From Caldanaerovirga acetigignens (GTDB lineage Bacteria > Bacillota > Thermosediminibacteria > Thermosediminibacterales > Thermosediminibacteraceae): 64,000 bases of DNA. The stretch spans positions 169,768-233,767 of the forward strand of contig NZ_FRCR01000002.1 of assembly GCF_900142995.1 (NCBI RefSeq), in the 5' to 3' direction. This document shows positions 25,310 to 33,777 of this stretch, in pieces. Every line of letters starts with the position of its first letter. Position 1 is the stretch's first letter. The notes beneath the pieces are model-generated. The model ran no database searches, had not been told where the DNA came from, and worked only from the letters and a program-made list of their open reading frames with translations. A program made the position numbers and the translations under genes.

Positions 25310-25954
25310 GTGCTTTATTTTCTCACAAAGCTTTTACTCAGATGCTTTTTTTCCCTGACCGGAGGGGTAAAGGCGAGAGGACTTTCAAACGTGCAAAAGG
25401 AAGGTCCCTTAATAATAGTTTCCAACCACCAGAGCATCCTAGATCCGCTTGTAATCATGGCTTTTATTCCCAGGAAGCTGCGATTCATTGCGGCTGCCTA
25501 TCTTTTTAGGATTCCGGGACTCAATATTTTGTTGAGACTTTACGGAGCTATACCGGTCAATGATGCCAAACGAGGAGATGTTTCCTCCCTGAAAAAGGCC
25601 CTTAGGACCTTGAAAAAAGGTGGGGCGGTGGCCCTTTTCCCCGAAGGCGGTGTGAGCGTAGATGGCAAGTTACGACCATTCAAGCCGGGGTTTGCGTACC
25701 TTGCTTTGAAGTCTGGAGCGCAAGTGCTGCCGGTTGCAATAAGGGGAACGAAAGATGTGCTGCCTGTTGGGAAATATTTGCCGAGAAGGGGAAGGATTGA
25801 GCTTATTATGGGTAAAGCTATATCGGTAGAAAAGAAAGGCAAGATAAGCGAAACAGAGAAGAGGATATTTGCCGAAACGAGCAAAAAAATAGAAGAAAGC
25901 ATAAGGGCGTTGCTCTTTTGCAAATTTGAGGAGGTAAATTATGTTAAAAATTGA
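25310..25954 (+). CDS. plsC: 1-acyl-sn-glycerol-3-phosphate acyltransferase
   Basis: PlsC adds the second acyl chain to make phosphatidic acid at the membrane. Motifs visible are NHQSILD (H40-x4-D45, catalytic), IPVNDAKRGD, the FPEGGVS acceptor-binding motif, and PVAIRGT. The 214 residues and a hydrophobic N-terminus fit. The start is GTG 25310 after GGTGGTAAG. It overlaps the next gene by 14 bases. Confidence 0.93.
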   Translation: MLYFLTKLLLRCFFSLTGGVKARGLSNVQKEGPLIIVSNHQSILDPLVIMAFIPRKLRFIAAAYLFRIPGLNILLRLYGAIPVNDAKRGDVSSLKKALRTLKKGGAVALFPEGGVSVDGKLRPFKPGFAYLALKSGAQVLPVAIRGTKDVLPVGKYLPRRGRIELIMGKAISVEKKGKISETEKRIFAETSKKIEESIRALLFCKFEEVNYVKN

Positions 25955-26411
25955 AATCCCGGGAGAGGGTATTATCAAACTCAGGTATTTGGTTTTGGAT
26001 TACAATGGGACAATCGCGGTTGACGGGAAATGTTCTGAAAAAGTTAAGGGGCTGCTTTTGGATATCGCCAAAACGCTTGATATTTACGTGCTCACGGCCG
26101 ATACTTATGGGTGTGCCTATGAAGAGATAAAGGGCCTCCCCGTAGAGTTTCACAGGGTTAGCCCTTTAAATGGAGGCGAGGATAAAAGAACTTTTGTAGA
26201 AAAGCTGGGCGGAGAATATGTGGCGGCTGTAGGAAATGGAAAGAACGATGTGAAAATGTTTAAGGCTTCCAAATTGAGGGTAGCTGTTATAGGCAGGGAA
26301 GGGGCTTTTTGGGAAGCATTGATGAATTCCGATATAGTAGTTACTTGCCCCGAAGAAGCCCTTGAATTGTTTTTAAATACGAAGAGAATAGTTGCTACTT
26401 TAAGGAAATAA
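25941..26411 (+). CDS. small HAD-superfamily protein, P-type-ATPase-like
   Basis: A 156-residue HAD hydrolase fold without cap. Motif I is D20-Y-N-G-T, where the second Asp of usual HAD phosphatases is Asn, a pattern closer to the DKTGT of P-type ATPases. Motif IV is GNGKNDVKMFK. There are no membrane segments, so it is a soluble protein like the archaeal P-type-ATPase-like HADs. It overlaps plsC by 14 bases and is cotranscribed. The substrate is unknown. Confidence 0.8.
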   Translation: MLKIEIPGEGIIKLRYLVLDYNGTIAVDGKCSEKVKGLLLDIAKTLDIYVLTADTYGCAYEEIKGLPVEFHRVSPLNGGEDKRTFVEKLGGEYVAAVGNGKNDVKMFKASKLRVAVIGREGAFWEALMNSDIVVTCPEEALELFLNTKRIVATLRK

Positions 26412-26446
26412 TTTTATGAATTTTATTTTCTTTAGGGCTAAACAAA

Positions 26447-26471
26447 GGGCTATATAGCCCGTTTTTTTTTA
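26447..26471 (+). terminator. terminator after the HAD gene
   Basis: GGGCT-ATAT-AGCCC (26447-26460) followed by G and nine T. The opposing chemoreceptor gene ends just downstream and may use related pairings from the other side. Confidence 0.8.
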
Positions 26472-27347
26472 TAATAATTTCGAAATTTCTTCGAGTTTTT
26501 CTATATGATCGATCAATCCCTGAACAGCCTTGGAAATCTCTTGAGAAGCTGCAGCTTGATTGCGGGAAAATTCGAATGTAACTTTTATATCCTCGTTTAT
26601 TTCAGATATCCTCTCTCTCATATTTAATGTTAAAGCCTTCACTTCTTCTACCGATTTTTTGCTGGTTTCAGCCATCTTCCTTATCTCCGTGGCTATTACG
26701 CCAAATCCCCGCCCAGTCTGCCCCGCCCTTGCAGCTTCGATGGCGGCGTTGATACCCAATATCTGAGACTGGGCTGCTATATCTCTAATAACGTCGAGGA
26801 ATTTTTCGCTTTCTTCTACCTGCTTTAGGAGTTCCTCCCTCATCTTGTCTATTTCTTCCATGTTTTTCGCAAGTTCGCTTGCCATTGCTGCTAATTCTTC
26901 TGTAGAGGCCGTGATTTCTTCAACTGTAGCAGCAAGAACCTGGACTATTTCTTCGAGGGTTCTTTGATTTTTTAAACTCATGGCGAGTGCCAGACATCCT
27001 ACGATTTCTCCGTTTTCTCTGACAGGCAGTGCTATCGATTTAATCGGCTGACCGTATACTTCTTTGGGAATTTCGGTTTTTTGAATAGTTCCAGTCGTTA
27101 TGGCTTTTTTTATCCCGGTATTTTCTGGAATCCTTTCCCCTACTGCCCGCGAGACACCCAGTTTTTCATAATTGAAGTTGGCGATAAAGTATTCTCGATC
27201 GGTTATTGCTATGGAACAATCGATTGGAAACAACTCCACAAATAAGGGAGCGACTTTAATTAGAAGGTCTAGAATGCCAGCTTTTGAGGAATTTGAATCA
27301 GGATGGAAAGTGTCAATAAAATTGCCGTTTAATTTTTGCAAAGACAT
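26469..27347 (-). CDS. soluble methyl-accepting chemotaxis-type protein
   Basis: A 292-residue cytoplasmic protein without membrane segments. The N-terminal part (about 25-125) looks like a small sensor domain (SIAITDREYFIANF, SIALPVRENGEIVG). The C-terminal signalling hairpin has its tip at about 188-225 (DIAAQSQILGINAAIEAARAGQ and GFGVIATEIRKMA), which binds CheA/CheW in chemoreceptors. The arms are short, as in other soluble Firmicute receptors of this size. ATG 27347 follows GGGTGA on the - strand. A cre-like sequence lies 28 bases upstream. The ligand is unknown. Confidence 0.88.
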   Translation of the reverse strand: MSLQKLNGNFIDTFHPDSNSSKAGILDLLIKVAPLFVELFPIDCSIAITDREYFIANFNYEKLGVSRAVGERIPENTGIKKAITTGTIQKTEIPKEVYGQPIKSIALPVRENGEIVGCLALAMSLKNQRTLEEIVQVLAATVEEITASTEELAAMASELAKNMEEIDKMREELLKQVEESEKFLDVIRDIAAQSQILGINAAIEAARAGQTGRGFGVIATEIRKMAETSKKSVEEVKALTLNMRERISEINEDIKVTFEFSRNQAAASQEISKAVQGLIDHIEKLEEISKLL

Positions 27348-27371
27348 TTTACATCACCCTTTTGATTATAT

Positions 27372-27385
27372 TTTAAGCGCTTGGA
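27372..27385. promoter_or_regulatory. cre-like (CcpA) site upstream of the chemoreceptor gene
   Basis: TTTAAGCGCTTGGA has the perfect AAGCGCTT core of catabolite-responsive elements but weak flanks. It lies between a - strand TATAAT (27395-27400) and the start codon. Confidence 0.35.
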
Positions 27386-27493
27386 GCTCCTTTTATTATA
27401 GCAAATTTCATAGTTGCATGAAAATATTGTATTAAGATGAACTTTGCAGCTTAACTGCGAAAAATAATAAAATGCAAATACAATTTAAAAATA

Positions 27494-27522
27494 TTGACAA
27501 TTTAATAATACTGTGATATTCT
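27494..27522 (+). promoter_or_regulatory. sigma-A promoter before the formate channel gene
   Basis: TTGACA (27494-27499), 17-base spacer, TATTCT (27517-27522). No terminator is seen from here to 32268, so it may drive the whole FNT-fchA-methyltransferase unit. Confidence 0.65.
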
Positions 27523-27571
27523 TAAGATGTATATACATGTCAATTGAGATTTGAAAAGGAAGGAGCCAAAT

Positions 27572-28366
27572 ATGGAAAAAAGATTTTTAGCGCCGAAAGA
27601 AATTATAGAAGCCACTATTGCGGCGGGAAAAAAGAAAGCTGGTCTTACTTTTTTACAAATGCTTCTTTTGGGATTGTTGGCAGGGGTCTATATAGGGTTT
27701 GGCGGATTTGCTTCAATTACCATAATGCAGACTTTGAAGAATATAGATACAGGTCTTATGAAATTTGCCGGTGCCATGGTCTTTCCCGTTGGACTCATGT
27801 TAGTTGTGATTTGCGGTGCCGAGCTTTTTACAGGAAATAACCTGATGGTGTTTTCGCTATTGAGAAAGGAGATTGACGGCAGGAGACTTTTGAGAAATTG
27901 GATTACGGTATATGTGGCTAACTTTGTGGGTTCCGTGCTGCTTGCATTCCTTATCGCAAAGGGAGGATATTTGCAGGGAAGCGTGAAGGAGCTTACGCTT
28001 TCCGTAGGGCAAAATAAATTATTTTCAGATTTTACCACACCGCTTGTTAGAGGCATATTATGCAACGTGTTGGTGGTCCTTGCCGTGATGATGGCGACTT
28101 CCTCGCAAGACATAATTTCAAAGATCTTTTCGTGTTGGTTTCCGATAATGCTTTTTGTGCTTTCCGGGTACGAGCACAGTGTGGCAAATATGTTTTTCAT
28201 CCCGCTTGCAAAATTCGGCGGAATGAATGTAGGATGGGGAGAAATTTTTGCGAAAAATCTAATCCCCGTGACATTGGGGAACATCATCGGAGGAGCAATA
28301 GTAGTGCCTCTGTTCTACTTTACGGCGTATTTCGTGGAAGAACAAAACCGCGATTTTAAGATCTAA
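27572..28366 (+). CDS. formate/nitrite transporter family channel
   Basis: A 264-residue FNT channel with six membrane segments. Family motifs include FLAPKEIIEA, GVYIGFGGF, CGAELFTGNN and the segment FVLSGYEHSVANM holding the central pore His. FNT proteins move formate, nitrite or hydrosulfide. Formate is favoured because the methenyl-THF cyclohydrolase gene follows after 54 bases. ATG 27572 is chosen since GGAAGGAG precedes it; an in-frame TTG at 27551 has no ribosome site. Confidence 0.9.
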   Translation: MEKRFLAPKEIIEATIAAGKKKAGLTFLQMLLLGLLAGVYIGFGGFASITIMQTLKNIDTGLMKFAGAMVFPVGLMLVVICGAELFTGNNLMVFSLLRKEIDGRRLLRNWITVYVANFVGSVLLAFLIAKGGYLQGSVKELTLSVGQNKLFSDFTTPLVRGILCNVLVVLAVMMATSSQDIISKIFSCWFPIMLFVLSGYEHSVANMFFIPLAKFGGMNVGWGEIFAKNLIPVTLGNIIGGAIVVPLFYFTAYFVEEQNRDFKI

Positions 28367-28420
28367 AATGTGTATTTTGCAATACTATACTCTTTAGTAA
28401 GAAAGGTGGAGATTTTACGG

Positions 28421-29044
28421 ATGTTCGTTAAAAGCAGTTTGGAGGATTTTGTAGAAGTTCTTTCATCTAAAGATCCGGTCCCGGGTGGAGGCGGGGCTGC
28501 AGGGCTAGCAGGTGCGCTCGGGAGTGCACTAGGCGGGATGGTATGCAACCTTACGATAGGAAAGGAAAAATATAAGGATGTGGAGCCTGAAATAACAGAT
28601 ATTCTCGAGAAGTTGAAGGACCTTCAGAGGAAGCTGCTCTTGTTAGTAGATGAGGATGCTGAGGTCTTTAAAGAAGTAGCCGCTGCTTATAAGCTCCCAA
28701 AGAATACAGAGGAGGAAAAGCAGAGAAAAAAGGAAGCGCTTAATAAGGCATTGAAGAATGCTTGTCAGGTGCCGCTCAAGATAATGGAATATTCCCTAGA
28801 AGCGTTGAAATTGCAAAGAAGGCTGGCAAAGATAGGTTCAAAAATGGCAATAAGTGACGTAGGAGTAGGGGCGCTCCTTTTGAAGGCAGCGGTTCACGGA
28901 GGAAAACTTAATGTGCTTATAAATTTAGGAGGACTCGATGATAAAGAATTCGTGGGAGACATGAAGAAATACATAGATGACATAAGTAAAGAAGCCGATA
29001 TTTTGGCAGAGGAAGCCTATAAAGAAGTATTGGGTAAATTATAA
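28421..29044 (+). CDS. fchA: methenyltetrahydrofolate cyclohydrolase (FTCD cyclodeaminase family)
   Basis: A 207-residue protein of the cyclodeaminase/cyclohydrolase family. The conserved PVPGGGGAAGLAGALGSALG motif is at about 22-41. FchA proteins of this length interconvert methenyl-THF and formyl-THF, whereas longer fusions act in His breakdown. ATG 28421 follows AAGGTGGAG. It lies between the formate channel and the methyltransferase cluster, fitting a folate C1 route. Formimino-THF cyclodeaminase activity is an alternative, but no histidine genes are nearby. Confidence 0.85.
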   Translation: MFVKSSLEDFVEVLSSKDPVPGGGGAAGLAGALGSALGGMVCNLTIGKEKYKDVEPEITDILEKLKDLQRKLLLLVDEDAEVFKEVAAAYKLPKNTEEEKQRKKEALNKALKNACQVPLKIMEYSLEALKLQRRLAKIGSKMAISDVGVGALLLKAAVHGGKLNVLINLGGLDDKEFVGDMKKYIDDISKEADILAEEAYKEVLGKL

Positions 29045-29136
29045 GGGCAGTAATGGTAAATAAAATGAAAGAGATATTTGCAGGGAGGTGATATATATAG
29101 ATTTCTCCAAAATAATAAAAAGAGGTGTTTAAAAAA

Positions 29137-30366
29137 ATGAAAAGTCCGGAAGAATTAGCGAAGGAAAGAATGAGGCGGATTGATGCGGCAGTAAACCTCG
29201 AAGAACCTGACCGGGTGCCTTTTAGTGGCGTAGGTGGCGATGTGATTGCAGCCTATGCTGGCATAACCCAAGAAGAATTTTGTTTCGACTACAAAAAAGC
29301 AAAAGAAGCTATTGTAAAATTCAACAGGGATTTTCCTTGTGACTGGACTTTTGCAGCAGGTTTTGTAGGGGTAGGAGTTCCTCCGCTTACTTATGCTTTT
29401 GCCGACGACCCTGATGTTTCGGCTACGGTTGGAATGGCTATGTTTGGCACGATCCACGACATTACAGGAGATGTATGCACCAGGTATCCAGGGCGGGAAA
29501 TCGAAAGCAACTGTTCGCCGCAGTTCATCGGTGGGAAGTTCATGGAAGTTGAAGAGTACGACGACCTAATTGAAAATCCGGTCAAGTTCATAGCAGAGGT
29601 TATAATTCCGAGGATATGCCGCAACATGAATGCTCCGCGCAATGCCATGGCGACTATGATAAGGCTTGGGATGGAGGCCGAAAAAATCAAAAGCTTTGCC
29701 ATGGAAGTGGGTATGGAATTAGCACGGCTAGGATATCCTTCCATACCTATCACAATGGGGTATACTCCCTTGGACCTCATAGGAGATGGTCTGAGGGACG
29801 AACTCAACTTAATACTTGACCTTCGCAGGTATCCGGACAAAGTAAAAAAAGCGTGCGAAGCGCTGGTAGAGCCGATTTTAAAAGCCGGATTGGCCTTAAA
29901 GCCTTTAGGAATTAAATACGCTTTTATACCGTTGCATCTCAACGAATACCTCTCTCCAGAACTTTACAACGAATTTTACTGGCCCTATTTGAAAGAAGTA
30001 ATAATGGGTTTTGCAAAGGAAGGTATAAAGTCATTTGTTTTCTTTGAAGGTAGGCATGATGCGCACCTTGAGACGATTTTAGAACTACCTAAAGGATGGG
30101 GAATAGCCTATTTCGAGAAAACCGACGTGAGAAAGGCGAAAGAAATATTGAAGGGGCATACCTGCGTGATGGGTGGAGTACCGATCAGCCTTATCGTAAG
30201 CGGCACGCCCGAAAAAATCGACTCCTATGTGAAGGAACTACTTGAGGAAGTTAAGCCAGGTGGAGGTTACATACTCGCGACCAGCGTCGGAATTGCTCCT
30301 AGGGAGACACCGGTTAAGAACATAAAAGCTTTAATTGAGGCCGTAGAAAAATACGGCAAATATTAA
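29137..30366 (+). CDS. UroD-like corrinoid-dependent methyltransferase, paralog 1
   Basis: A 409-residue protein of the uroporphyrinogen decarboxylase / MtaA-type methyltransferase superfamily. Such enzymes transfer methyl groups to or from a corrinoid protein with a zinc-bound thiol or other metal site. It starts ATG 29137 after GAGGTG. Instead of the MtaA H-x-C, it has E304-x2-H307-x2-H310 and C343 in GHTCVMGG, shared with its two paralogs. It is the most different of the three around residues 75-110. The corrinoid protein gene follows after 34 bases. It could be the substrate-specific enzyme or the THF-side enzyme; sequence alone does not say. Confidence 0.85.
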   Translation: MKSPEELAKERMRRIDAAVNLEEPDRVPFSGVGGDVIAAYAGITQEEFCFDYKKAKEAIVKFNRDFPCDWTFAAGFVGVGVPPLTYAFADDPDVSATVGMAMFGTIHDITGDVCTRYPGREIESNCSPQFIGGKFMEVEEYDDLIENPVKFIAEVIIPRICRNMNAPRNAMATMIRLGMEAEKIKSFAMEVGMELARLGYPSIPITMGYTPLDLIGDGLRDELNLILDLRRYPDKVKKACEALVEPILKAGLALKPLGIKYAFIPLHLNEYLSPELYNEFYWPYLKEVIMGFAKEGIKSFVFFEGRHDAHLETILELPKGWGIAYFEKTDVRKAKEILKGHTCVMGGVPISLIVSGTPEKIDSYVKELLEEVKPGGGYILATSVGIAPRETPVKNIKALIEAVEKYGKY

Positions 30367-30400
30367 ATTTAATTAAAATATAGAGGGGGTTTAAGAAATT

Positions 30401-31033
30401 ATGTTAGAGGAAATTTTGAAGAACATAGTAGAGATGGAAGAAGAGGAAGCTGTAAAGAAGGCGAAGGAATATCTGGATGGCGGAGGAGACCCGCAAAAGC
30501 TATTAGAAGTATGCAGGGATGCGATGGGAGAAGTGGGTTCGAGGTTTGAGAAAGGCGAATACTTCCTTTCCGAGCTTATATTAGGTGGCGAGATTTTCAG
30601 GCAGATAATGGAATTCACGCTTCCCAAACTGCAGAGCGGGTCGGTGAAGAAGATAGGCAAGATAGTATTAGGGACGGTAAAAGAAGACGTGCACAACATA
30701 GGAAAGGACATATTCAAAGTATTTGCGGAGGCTTCAGGGTTTGAAGTAATAGACATAGGAATAGACACGCCTGAGGAGAAGTTTGTAGAAGCGGTAAAGG
30801 AGCACAAGCCCGACATAGTGGGAATGTCATGTCTAATAACTGCTGGAGTAACTTCCATGAAAAAGACAGTGGACAAATTAAAGGAAGCTGGTTTAAGGGA
30901 TAGCATAAAGATAATAATAGGTGGAGGCAGGGTAGACGAGAGCGTGAAGGAATTTGCGGGTGCCGATGCGTGGGCTGACGATGCAGCCAAAGGCGTGAGA
31001 CTCTGCAAACAATTAATAGGCGTGGAGGGTTAA
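30401..31033 (+). CDS. corrinoid (B12-binding) methyltransferase protein, MtaC/MttC type
   Basis: A 210-residue methyl-carrier protein. An N-terminal four-helix cap (about 1-85) precedes the Rossmann B12 domain with the base-off motif DVHNIG (D96, H98 as lower cobalt ligand, G101), SCLITAG and GGGRV. It shuttles methyl groups between the methyltransferases. ATG follows GAGGGGG. It lies between UroD-like paralogs 1 and 2 (34-base and 4-base gaps) and is the only corrinoid protein here, so the three paralogs may share it. Confidence 0.95.
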   Translation: MLEEILKNIVEMEEEEAVKKAKEYLDGGGDPQKLLEVCRDAMGEVGSRFEKGEYFLSELILGGEIFRQIMEFTLPKLQSGSVKKIGKIVLGTVKEDVHNIGKDIFKVFAEASGFEVIDIGIDTPEEKFVEAVKEHKPDIVGMSCLITAGVTSMKKTVDKLKEAGLRDSIKIIIGGGRVDESVKEFAGADAWADDAAKGVRLCKQLIGVEG

Positions 31034-31037
31034 AAAT

Positions 31038-32261
31038 ATGATAAGCAACGCAAAAGAATTGGCAGAAAAAAGAATGGCTCGCCTTATGGCGGCGATAAAC
31101 CTGGAGGAACCCGATAAAGTTCCCCTTGCTGGCGTGGGGGGAGATATTGTCCCGGCTTACGCGGGTATCAGCATGTATGAGTATTGTTATGACATGGAGA
31201 AAGCAGTGAAAGCTACCGAAAAGTTCATAAAAGACTTCCCGTGTGATTGGCCTTTTTCCGCTTCGGTTGTTGGTTTAGATGGCAGGGTATTTAACATAGC
31301 TTTTGCGGAATACCCAGACATTTCGATAAACCTTACGTTTATAACCGGGCCGATGCATGATGCCTTAGGAGATAAATATTATAGGTATCCAGGTAGGGAA
31401 ATATCTCCCGATTCATCGCCGCAATTTATTGGCGGGGCTTTCATGGAAGCGGACGAATATGATCAATTAATAGCAGATCCAGTAAAATTTATAGCCGAAA
31501 CTATCCTGCCTAGGGCCTGCCGCAACCTAGAGACACCCCGCAAGGCAATGGCGGCAATGGTTAGACTCGGAAGGGAGATATCCAATTTTAATGCTCTGAT
31601 GGGTCAGATAGTCGGAAAAATGATCGAAAATGGGTACCCAGCGATGGCCCTCGGCGGCGCTTATGCGCCATTAGATTTGATTGGAGACTTCCTACGAGGT
31701 GTAGAAAACCTGCTACTCGATATTAGGAGGTACCCAGATAAAGTAAAAGCAGCTACTGAGGCACTGGTAGAACCGATAATGAATTACGCTCTGGCACACA
31801 AGAGCATAGGAGCTAATTTAGCCTTTATACCGCTACATCTGAATGAATACCTCTCGCCGAAGCTATATAAGGAATTCTACTGGCCGACACTTAAAGAAGT
31901 TATCGAGAGGTTAGTAAAAGAAGGCTTTAAAGTAATGGTTTTCTTTGAAGGCAAACACGATGCACACCTTGAGACGATTTTGGAATTGCCAAAGGGTTGG
32001 GGTGTGGCATATTTCGAAAAGACCGATGTCGTAAAAGCTAAAGAAGTTTTAAAAGGCCATACCTGCGTAATGGGCGGAATCCCGATGGGATTGATTGTGG
32101 GAGGAACTCCTGCCCAGATCGACGAATACGTCAAGAATCTGCTCGAAAAAGTAAAACCGGGTGGAGGATTTATACTAGCTCCCGGAGTTGGTACAGCCCC
32201 GAGAGAGACGCCGCTGGAGAACATAAAGGCCCTTGCAGAAGCAGTAGAAAAGTACGGTTAA
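31038..32261 (+). CDS. UroD-like corrinoid-dependent methyltransferase, paralog 2
   Basis: 407 residues, starting four bases after the corrinoid gene, so tightly coupled. The same putative metal motif E304-x2-H307-x2-H310 ... C343 appears at identical numbering to paralog 1. The core segments LHLNEYLSPKLYKEFYWP and ETILELPKGWG are nearly the same in all three. The variable part around 75-110 is closer to paralog 3 (GLDGRVF, FITGPMH) than to paralog 1, suggesting related substrates. A GC-rich hairpin follows the stop. Confidence 0.85.
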   Translation: MISNAKELAEKRMARLMAAINLEEPDKVPLAGVGGDIVPAYAGISMYEYCYDMEKAVKATEKFIKDFPCDWPFSASVVGLDGRVFNIAFAEYPDISINLTFITGPMHDALGDKYYRYPGREISPDSSPQFIGGAFMEADEYDQLIADPVKFIAETILPRACRNLETPRKAMAAMVRLGREISNFNALMGQIVGKMIENGYPAMALGGAYAPLDLIGDFLRGVENLLLDIRRYPDKVKAATEALVEPIMNYALAHKSIGANLAFIPLHLNEYLSPKLYKEFYWPTLKEVIERLVKEGFKVMVFFEGKHDAHLETILELPKGWGVAYFEKTDVVKAKEVLKGHTCVMGGIPMGLIVGGTPAQIDEYVKNLLEKVKPGGGFILAPGVGTAPRETPLENIKALAEAVEKYG

Positions 32262-32267
32262 TAGAAA

Positions 32268-32300
32268 AAGCCGGCTGCAGAATTTGTCTGCGGCCGGCTT
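32268..32300 (+). other. strong hairpin after methyltransferase 2
   Basis: AAGCCGGCTGCAG pairs with CTGCGGCCGGCTT, a near-perfect 13-bp stem with a seven-base loop. No T run follows, so it may be a transcript-end stabiliser or weak terminator between the methyltransferase unit and the MFS gene. Confidence 0.6.
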
Positions 32301-32450
32301 GAAATACCATAAAAAAGAGGGATAAAAGTCAGCCAAAATATCATAAAATTAATAAAAGAATAAAAAAAGAAAAAGATAATCACAAGTAATTATTGCAAGT
32401 TTTATCAAAATAAAAAATTAATAAAAATAAATCAAAGGGGATGAGATTTT

Positions 32451-33614
32451 ATGTCAAACACCAGGTTTACGACTGTACTGGCTGTAATGTCGGTGTTTTT
32501 TATAGCTATGGGCATTGGTACAATTACGCCGGCATTGCAGAACATAGCCGAAGCTTTTCCCCACCTGCCGTTTAGCACGATCCTTCTCGCTTCGACGCTT
32601 CCGTCTTTGTTCATAATTCCTGCTACGGCTTGGTCGGGAATGGTAGCTGGCAAGACAGTAAGCTACAGGACTTTGCTCATAATAGGAACATTGCTCTTTG
32701 CTCTGGCTGGAGCTGCCCCTGTAATGATGAACGACTTTACGGTGATTTTGGTTGCAAGAGCGCTTTTCGGAATAGGGCTAGGAATTATAAGTCCTCTTGG
32801 AACTGCATTGATTTTAAGATTGTTTGAAGGGCAACAGCGGGCTAACATGTTGGGACTTTCCGGCGTTGTAATGAACCTCGGTGGCATAGTTCTTCAAATA
32901 TTAGGCGGTATTCTTTGCACTATTAGTTGGAGATATGCTTTCCTTCCGCATCTTTTAGGTCTTTTAACGCTCTTCATGGTTCTCTTTATGTTGCCAGAAC
33001 CTCCAAAAGTGGAGACTCAAGGAACAGGAGAAAAAGTTGGGATACCTGGAGCAGTGTATTTAATTGCTGCACTGTTTGGCGCAAGTGTGATGTTAAACTA
33101 TCCCATGCTTGTCAATATGTCTACAATAATAATCACCGGAAATCTTGGCGACGCGGCTGCGGCTGGTTTTGTTCTTTCTATGTTTACAGTAGGAGGCATG
33201 ATTGGAGGAGCTATTTTCGGCAAATTACACCAATATATCAAGAATCAGGCCATTACTGTAAGTCTACTCTTGATATCGCTTGGAATGGGACTCGTATATT
33301 ACGCCAATAGCTTGATGATGCTGACGGCAGGTTCCACGCTGGTTGGAATGGGCTTCAGCATATTGATGCCCGCAGTGATGATGATAATAGGAACTATAGT
33401 CCACCCGTCGGCTTTTGCCTCGGCCTCAGGGATGCTAATGGCTTTTTTGAACCTGGGAGGCTTTATCTCAACGTACTATATAGCCATGCTTTTGAAAATC
33501 AACAGTTATATACGATTCCCGATTTTCGTCGCCATGGTTGTATACCTTATTAGCGCTATAATTTATGCCATTACTGGCGGTAGAAAGCAGAGCGGCGTTT
33601 CAGCTCAAGGTTGA
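32451..33614 (+). CDS. MFS transporter of the methyltransferase cluster
   Basis: A 387-residue major facilitator protein with about twelve hydrophobic segments. The N-terminal TM1 (VLAVMSVFFIAMGIGTITPAL) and the TM2-3 loop WSGMVAGKTVSYRTLLIIG fit the family. ATG follows AAAGGGGATG. It lies between two methyltransferase genes, so it likely imports the methylated substrate or exports the demethylated product; which one is not known. A terminator follows. Confidence 0.85.
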   Translation: MSNTRFTTVLAVMSVFFIAMGIGTITPALQNIAEAFPHLPFSTILLASTLPSLFIIPATAWSGMVAGKTVSYRTLLIIGTLLFALAGAAPVMMNDFTVILVARALFGIGLGIISPLGTALILRLFEGQQRANMLGLSGVVMNLGGIVLQILGGILCTISWRYAFLPHLLGLLTLFMVLFMLPEPPKVETQGTGEKVGIPGAVYLIAALFGASVMLNYPMLVNMSTIIITGNLGDAAAAGFVLSMFTVGGMIGGAIFGKLHQYIKNQAITVSLLLISLGMGLVYYANSLMMLTAGSTLVGMGFSILMPAVMMIIGTIVHPSAFASASGMLMAFLNLGGFISTYYIAMLLKINSYIRFPIFVAMVVYLISAIIYAITGGRKQSGVSAQG

Positions 33615-33648
33615 AAAATCTCAATGTCCGAAATTAATTAAGAATTAC

Positions 33649-33675
33649 AGCACCTGAAAAAGGTGCTTTTTTTTT
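33649..33675 (+). terminator. terminator after the MFS gene
   Basis: AGCACCT (33649-33655) pairs with AGGTGCT (33661-33667), loop GAAAA, followed by a run of eight or more T. Confidence 0.9.
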
Positions 33676-33705
33676 AATAAAGGAGAATAAAAATTAAAAT
33701 CACAA

Positions 33706-33735
33706 TTGACTTATTAGAATAAAGTACAATAAAAT
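33706..33735 (+). promoter_or_regulatory. probable promoter of methyltransferase 3
   Basis: TTGACT (33706-33711), 18-base spacer, TAAAAT (33730-33735). It shows paralog 3 is transcribed separately from the first unit. Confidence 0.45.
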
Positions 33736-33777
33736 AAAGACAAGTATATATTAGTGTATAATGGGGAGGGAAGGTTT

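Noticed and set aside
27688..28287. A 199-codon - strand frame antisense to the formate channel gene
   Set aside because: The + strand frame is a clear FNT protein with a ribosome site; the opposite frame is low complexity and shadow-like.
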